A model generated the notes under the pieces. That model ran no database searches. It was not told the DNA's origin and worked only from the letters and a program-made list of their open reading frames with translations. Source: Gorsachius magnificus (taxonomy: Eukaryota > Chordata > Aves > Pelecaniformes > Ardeidae). From it: a stretch of 64,000 nucleotides of DNA. The position numbers and the translations under genes are program-made. Where the stretch lies: NCBI GenBank assembly GCA_034008185.1, contig CM067081.1, forward strand, positions 3,719,821-3,783,820, given 5' to 3'. Position 1 is the first letter of the stretch. Every line of letters starts with the position of its first letter. This document shows positions 58,756-64,000 of the stretch, piece after piece.

Positions 58756-61700
58756 CCAGTCTTTGGGCCACCATTTGTGCTGGGAACTTGGTTGATTCTG
58801 TGTATGGTTTTTGACTGCTTCATATCATTATTCAGTAAAACTGACTTCTGCCTGAATGCTTGCCACCCACCTTATGAACTGTTACTGTGTAGGTTCTATA
58901 TTAAGCTATATTTGTAACAAAAAGACAGTGTTTAAAGCTCAAACCTTCAATGTGTTGTATATCTCTTCCTGTATTTGGTTTAGATTGTGAGATACTTAAG
59001 ATTTGGACTTTGATCTTACTGTCTTTGTGGAGAAGAAACTTCATTTTCCCTCTAGGTAAATAGCTTTTGCCAAGGTTTGTGGGCGGACAAGCAACTGCTG
59101 ATTTTTTTTTCTTTTCATTTTTCAAGCAAGAATCAGAAAGTTGTCTTGAAATGACAATTGGACAGTGACTAAAGAATAGAGTTGGAGTTAGAAGTTGCAG
59201 ACCAGGAGCAACAACCTTTGAGTCTTGGATTAGTGAATTAATTGGTCACTGTTGAAAGTTCTTGCCAGAGGTTGTCTATTAACTGGAAAAGGTTATGAAG
59301 ACTTTAGAGAAAAGAAGTGCCTGCATAAAAGAGATCAAGTTGGGTATTTAGGAGTGAAAAAAGAGTCCGAGTCATTTCTGAGATCAAGTGCCTTTCTTTT
59401 ATCACGTGTTCCAGGTAGCCTTAGGATTTTTCATTTAAGGCAGTCCTGCAAAAAAAAAAGATAGTTACAGATGGGGTTTTCTGGTTTAGTACTGCTGATG
59501 AGAGAGGGAATATCACCATTCAGTGTTTGAATGGTTCCTCTGTATCTGAATCAGGCTGTGGTTGCCGACCGGTTTCATTATCCACACGTGCTCTGTCTCA
59601 CATTTGTCACGTAGCATCTCGCCTTTCATTTCCTACCATCCAAGTAGGGCAAAATGCAAAAGAATGGCATCCATCATTAGTAGGAAAGACTTTAATTGTT
59701 TTGTACACCCAGGGGAAATCCGCGCCGATAGCAAGAAAGGGAGGAAAGGAAGAGGATTTGGAATTTGAAGAAAGGCTACTCAAACTAAAGCTACAAATAT
59801 CTGGAAAAGAGCACTGACGCACGTTATTCTCTGCCATCCACCATCCAGTGAGCATATTGAGCTCCCCAAATGCTTAGCTCTCGTGTCTCATTGCACAGAG
59901 CCTGAAAGAGTCCTACAGAGCCTCCGAGATAACACCACAGCACGTTGTGCCTTGTGTTGGTAGCTCTGTGTGTGGTGAGAGCCGACTGACGCCAGGCTGG
60001 GTGTACGCTGGTAGCTCAAAACTTGTCAGCTGCCAAAAGCTGTGCTTTTTGTTCCGGACAGACCCTTAGGTTTAGAGGAGTTGGTGCAGACACTGAACAT
60101 GAAGCCAGGACGCTGACACCAGCATAGAAGAAGAAAGGCAAACTGGAAGGAGTTAAATATGATGAAAATTAAATGGGTTGGTTGCTATAACATTATATTG
60201 GTCCCTGCTTAGTTTTAGCAGGGGCTGAAGAGTAAGCATCCCCACCTTGATGGTTTCCTTCCAGTCTGACATCATCAGCCCATCTTAAAATAACATTTAA
60301 AATAAGGGTTTTTTTGTTTTCCAGTAAAGGTTATAATAGCAGCAAATCTGCCCTTCAGCAACGAGCTTATTGCGTGTAATATTCTAACTTTACATCATCT
60401 CAGCCTAATCTCTTTAGACTTTGATTGCATTTTCCAGCTGTAAGCACTTGCTTTCAGTGAGCTTTCTAGATTGATATTCCAAATGATCTGCCTCTGTCAA
60501 CTGTTTTTACTTTAAATTTACTTGCAAAAGTCTTCCAGGTGTGCTTCAAAGCAATTGGTCTGCTTGCTATCATCTTAGGTGCATGTTTATCAGGGAAATG
60601 ATGCTTTCTTTTCCATGAGGCTTCCCATACTCCAAGAAAGCAACATTAAAATATGACAAGATGGCATATCAACCAATTGTATGTAAGTTTTTTTTTTAGC
60701 TTGTAGTCCAGTGGTTATCTTTGGGAATAAAATGTCCCGTAAAGGAGCTGTGTACTATCATATTTATCCAGGCTGCTTCCTGCAATCTCAAAAAATGCCC
60801 CAGGATAGATTCTAGCACTTTTTTAACATCTTTAAATACTGGGTTTTTTTGTGTAATGGTCCCTTCAAAACCAAAAAAACCCATTTATTAATGCTTCAGA
60901 ATGCCCTGTGCTTGTGACAGGCCTAGGTGTGATAGATACAGTTAGAGCCACAGTAAGATAATTAGCAAAACTGGCTTTAGAAGCACGGAACATGGCTTTT
61001 TGATTTAGCTGTTGTAGCTATCTTTATTCTGGCCTGTCACCTCAGTATTTTCCTTGCAATTGCTTTCATAATTATCTGCTAAACTTCACAGTCTGTCCTC
61101 CACGTTTTGTAACCTGACTTATTCGCCCTCTTCTGAGTAACAGCGTCTCGTGCACCTCGGTCTTCACTCATGAAAGGGTCAAGACAGATCCCTCTGAAAA
61201 ATAATCAGTCATCCTTTCTCAAAAAAAACCCATCAATCCAAGTTCTGCATCTTTAGATACTTTTTCTTCATTTGTGAGAGTCTTTAAGAATTCCAGGAGG
61301 AGGAGGAGGACTCTATTACACTAAACATGATGAGGATTGGTAACAAAAATGTTGTTTCTGGAAAGTACCCAGCTCTTACTCTCATGTACTTTCTACTTTG
61401 GAACTTTATTTACGGGAGGTGTTGCTGGTGATCTCATTTGGTTTTTATTGTGGCAGGTAAGGGTAGTCTAGTGGCTTCAGGAACACTTTGGTGTTGAAAG
61501 TCTTGGCTTCAGTTTTATTCTGGTTTCTTTGTGACTCAGGCACCCTCTTTAGCCTGTCCTCTTCTTGCAAGGATATTGAGCATCAGTACGCAGACCACTG
61601 GGGTTGCTCAGACACTGCAGTAATGGAGACTAAATAGGTAACTAAGTAGGTAACCAATATGTTTTAGATTTGAGGGAAAAGAGCAAAAACTTCTTAGCCC

Positions 61701-64000
61701 AGCAATGAACGTTTCACCATCTAAGCTTAAATCTGCATTATGAACACAAATGTTGGATTTCTGAGATTGCAAGGGTGTCAGTTTCTCATGAAGAAAGATG
61801 TGGAGCTTTAAATTTTGGATTTGCGTAGTATTAGCTTTCACTCGTTTATTTTTAGTATAATACACATAAGAAGCAAGGTCAGCGTTAGTACAGTCTCCTG
61901 TTAGGTTCTAATTTTCTAGTGTCTTCACAGCAGCAAAACACTTTGGAGAGAGGTGAGGGGAAAGAAAAGGGTAGCTTAATTGTAACCTAGGGCGATTCAG
62001 AAGCAGTTTGATCCTAAGTGCTTTTGTAAGATGTGCGTACCAGAGAGAGGCTTGTGCATTAGAAAATAACACCCACACTTTACAGGTTTGAACTGAGCTT
62101 TCTTGTGTGTGCTTTAGTAGTCAGGAGTGTCGAGAGCTTTTTCTTCTAATTACCTTTTGATTGTTTTGAAGAACACAAATGTAACACAAAATACTGTAAT
62201 CGGAGTAAAAACGTCTACAAAAATATTAGCTGCATTAGTATGACTGAATGCCAAGGGAATGAATTCCGCAGCTGGAATATAAAGTGTGTAAGGTCATAAA
62301 TCGGAACGTATCGCTTGACACAGCATGTTGGAACTGCTCATAAATGAGCACTGGGAATAAAAATCAAATTGTGGTGTTAATAATTAATTTTTTTTTTTTT
62401 CTTTTCTAAAATTACCTCATTACCCCTCCCCAATCCAGTAAATCACTGAAATGATTTACCTCTTCAGAAGGATGTCAGCGTACATTTCCATATCCTGGAG
62501 GAATGGAGGCCCAGCAAGGGAGACGCAGCCTAGAAGATCTTGAAGCACTGCCCTGCACGCTGACTTTGAGCACTAAGCCCTCCCAGTTGGCCACCAGCTC
62601 TCCAGCAGCAATGCCGCCTTTAGTTTTTTTTGGCCTCGTCCCAGCCCTTTGACTTCCTGGGAGCAGCGCTGGGTCGCGGCTGGGGCTGAGGCGCGTGCAA
62701 CGGGAACACGCTGTGCTCACACGAGTGGTATGCATCTGTGTTGGTGCTAGCACGGAGGAGGCTGCGTTCCTGCCTCGTTTGCTGCCTTTCTTTGCCCGTG
62801 GTGGATTGTTTTCTTCGTCTGTCTTGCAGCTTGTTGTCTGCTCTTGTTTGAAACGCTTCCAGGATTCATGGCTTCTTTTGGGAGATGTTGCTGCTGCCAA
62901 ATAAACTTGATTTCTAGATATCCTATCTCAGCTTCCCTTCTTTCAGTCTGTTAGTGCTGATCAGAATCCTCTTCCTTAGTAACACAAAATATTTTATTTT
63001 TTTTTTCAGTCCTTCCTCCATGTAAATCTGTTGGCTTTCAGTTGCTTTCTTGTAGCTGCTGCCTGGCCAGCATTTGGGTAGCTGTTCTTTAAGATCTTTC
63101 TTTTCCTTTGCAGTACTCTTGGTTGCTGTATCTGACCCGTCCCTCTCATTTGTCCCTTACAGTTTTTCTCATAGGATGCCAACATCTATACAGAGCTAGA
63201 TTAATGCAGGATTCCTTTGTAATGTACTGATTTTACCACATTTTTCTATGGTGTTTTAGCTACCTTTTAACTTTGTGATTCCTACGATCTATATGAACTT
63301 TCTCTTTAGATTTCTGATTTTATTTTAAATACCTAGGGAGATCTAATAGTCCCTCTAATAACCCATTAGTTTGAAGCATTATTTATCTGTACCCATTTTT
63401 ATAGTTCTTCAGAAGCTTTCATACATAGCTTGTACAGTTCAGTAATTGCTTCACTATTTGTTTCCTTCAGTGTTTTTCCCATTTTATTGTTAGAACTGCG
63501 GTGGCTAATGCAAGCTGCAGCTGAATTGCTGAAGTTGCAACTTTGGTTCGTGTCCAGGTAAACAAAATCAAGCCTTGCTTAGTATTTGGAAAGGAGAATT
63601 ATAGGAGGTAAGAAATTGATCTTGTTGCTTAAAAATACTCTAAACACTCCCCACCCCCTTTTTTTATTTTTTATTTAAGTCAGCGTTGGTCCTGTGCTCC
63701 ATCCGGGAGTAACGCTGTGTTGTGCTTCACTGAGTAACAGGAAGTTTATATTGATCCTTCATGCACGTTAGCAAGTAGGGAGTTCAGTAATTACATATTG
63801 GCAAAATTCCCATTGGGATGACTCTGTTTTCTGCCCTTGAGGTCCTTCTGAAATATCAAATGGAGACAGGAGTGTTCATTTCCTGACACTCTCGAAGTGC
63901 GGTTATTGTAGACTTTGAAGTAGAAGTTATTAAAAATGACTGGTGGAAGTGAAAATCTAATTGCTATACTGCCCTTCTAGTGATAAGCTCTAAGCAAACA

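Larger units (their letters stand above)
49254..64000 (+). other. ACER3: ACER3 intron 1 (5' 14.7 kb)
   Basis: The intron continues past the window edge. I looked for the next ACER3 residues (NTVSNLIMI- and FGAVQS-like) and did not see them. The left end is still GC-rich, with a C-run near 49,541; the rest is AT-rich. Eight T-runs of 13 or more and only one A-run of that length lie on the coding strand. One CR1 tip and a 42-bp duplication are the only other repeats. A minus-strand frame at 62,475-62,900 begins at TTG, has no ATG at its start and is not called a gene. Confidence 0.75.

Noticed and set aside
62475..62900. Minus-strand 141-codon frame in ACER3 intron 1, rich in Lys/Arg/Ser
   Set aside because: It starts at TTG, not ATG, has no recognisable domain, no splice or promoter context, and lies in a locally GC-rich patch where long frames arise by chance.

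Overview
The window looks like nuclear DNA from a bird, probably a neoavian. Three things point there. (1) About 25 copies of the CR1 LINE are present, nearly all 5'-truncated and most ending in the short ATTCTATGA-type tail repeat. (2) Long terminal repeats of two endogenous-retrovirus families that I recognise from bird genomes are present. (3) The only coding sequence I can recognise is the first exon of a vertebrate gene, alkaline ceramidase 3 (ACER3), whose residues are very close to the human protein. Codon structure, CpG island and splice donor are all vertebrate-like. I see no bacterial or viral genome, CRISPR array or operon.

Layout. 1-48,560 is intergenic and repeat-rich: 24 CR1 fragments of five recognisable 3'-end groups, one much older CR1/L3-like relic (about 5.2-5.6 kb), three probable MIR-like relics, two LTRs of an ERVL-like family (2.9-3.4 kb and 29.2-29.7 kb, the latter with a perfect 5-bp target duplication), and two LTRs of a second family (17.3-17.8 kb, 5' part only; 39.65-40.6 kb, complete, opposite strand). 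It also holds a 241-nt uninterrupted polypurine tract (7,458-7,698), a 41-bp minisatellite and several microsatellites. All long reading frames in this part are either CR1 ORF2 remnants or chance frames without homology I recognise.

48,565-49,340 is a CpG island. It contains a near-palindromic RFX-type X-box and the start codon of ACER3 at 49,145. Exon 1 encodes residues 1-34 plus one base of codon 35 and ends at a GTGAGT donor at 49,248. The rest of the window (49,248-64,000) is intron 1 and is still open at the right edge. No second exon was recognised. The intron holds a single CR1 fragment but many long T-runs on the coding strand.

How it works together: the only cellular product supported here is ACER3, an intramembrane enzyme of the ER/Golgi that hydrolyses ceramides with unsaturated long chains. 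Everything upstream reads as intergenic sequence shaped by retrotransposons, with a few AT-rich, homeodomain-motif-bearing islands that could be regulatory but are unproven. I found no evidence for an undescribed biological system; the most useful leads are the ACER3 promoter X-box with its overlapping upstream ATG, the D19E change at the ACER3 calcium site, the polypurine tract and the nested CR1 arrangements.
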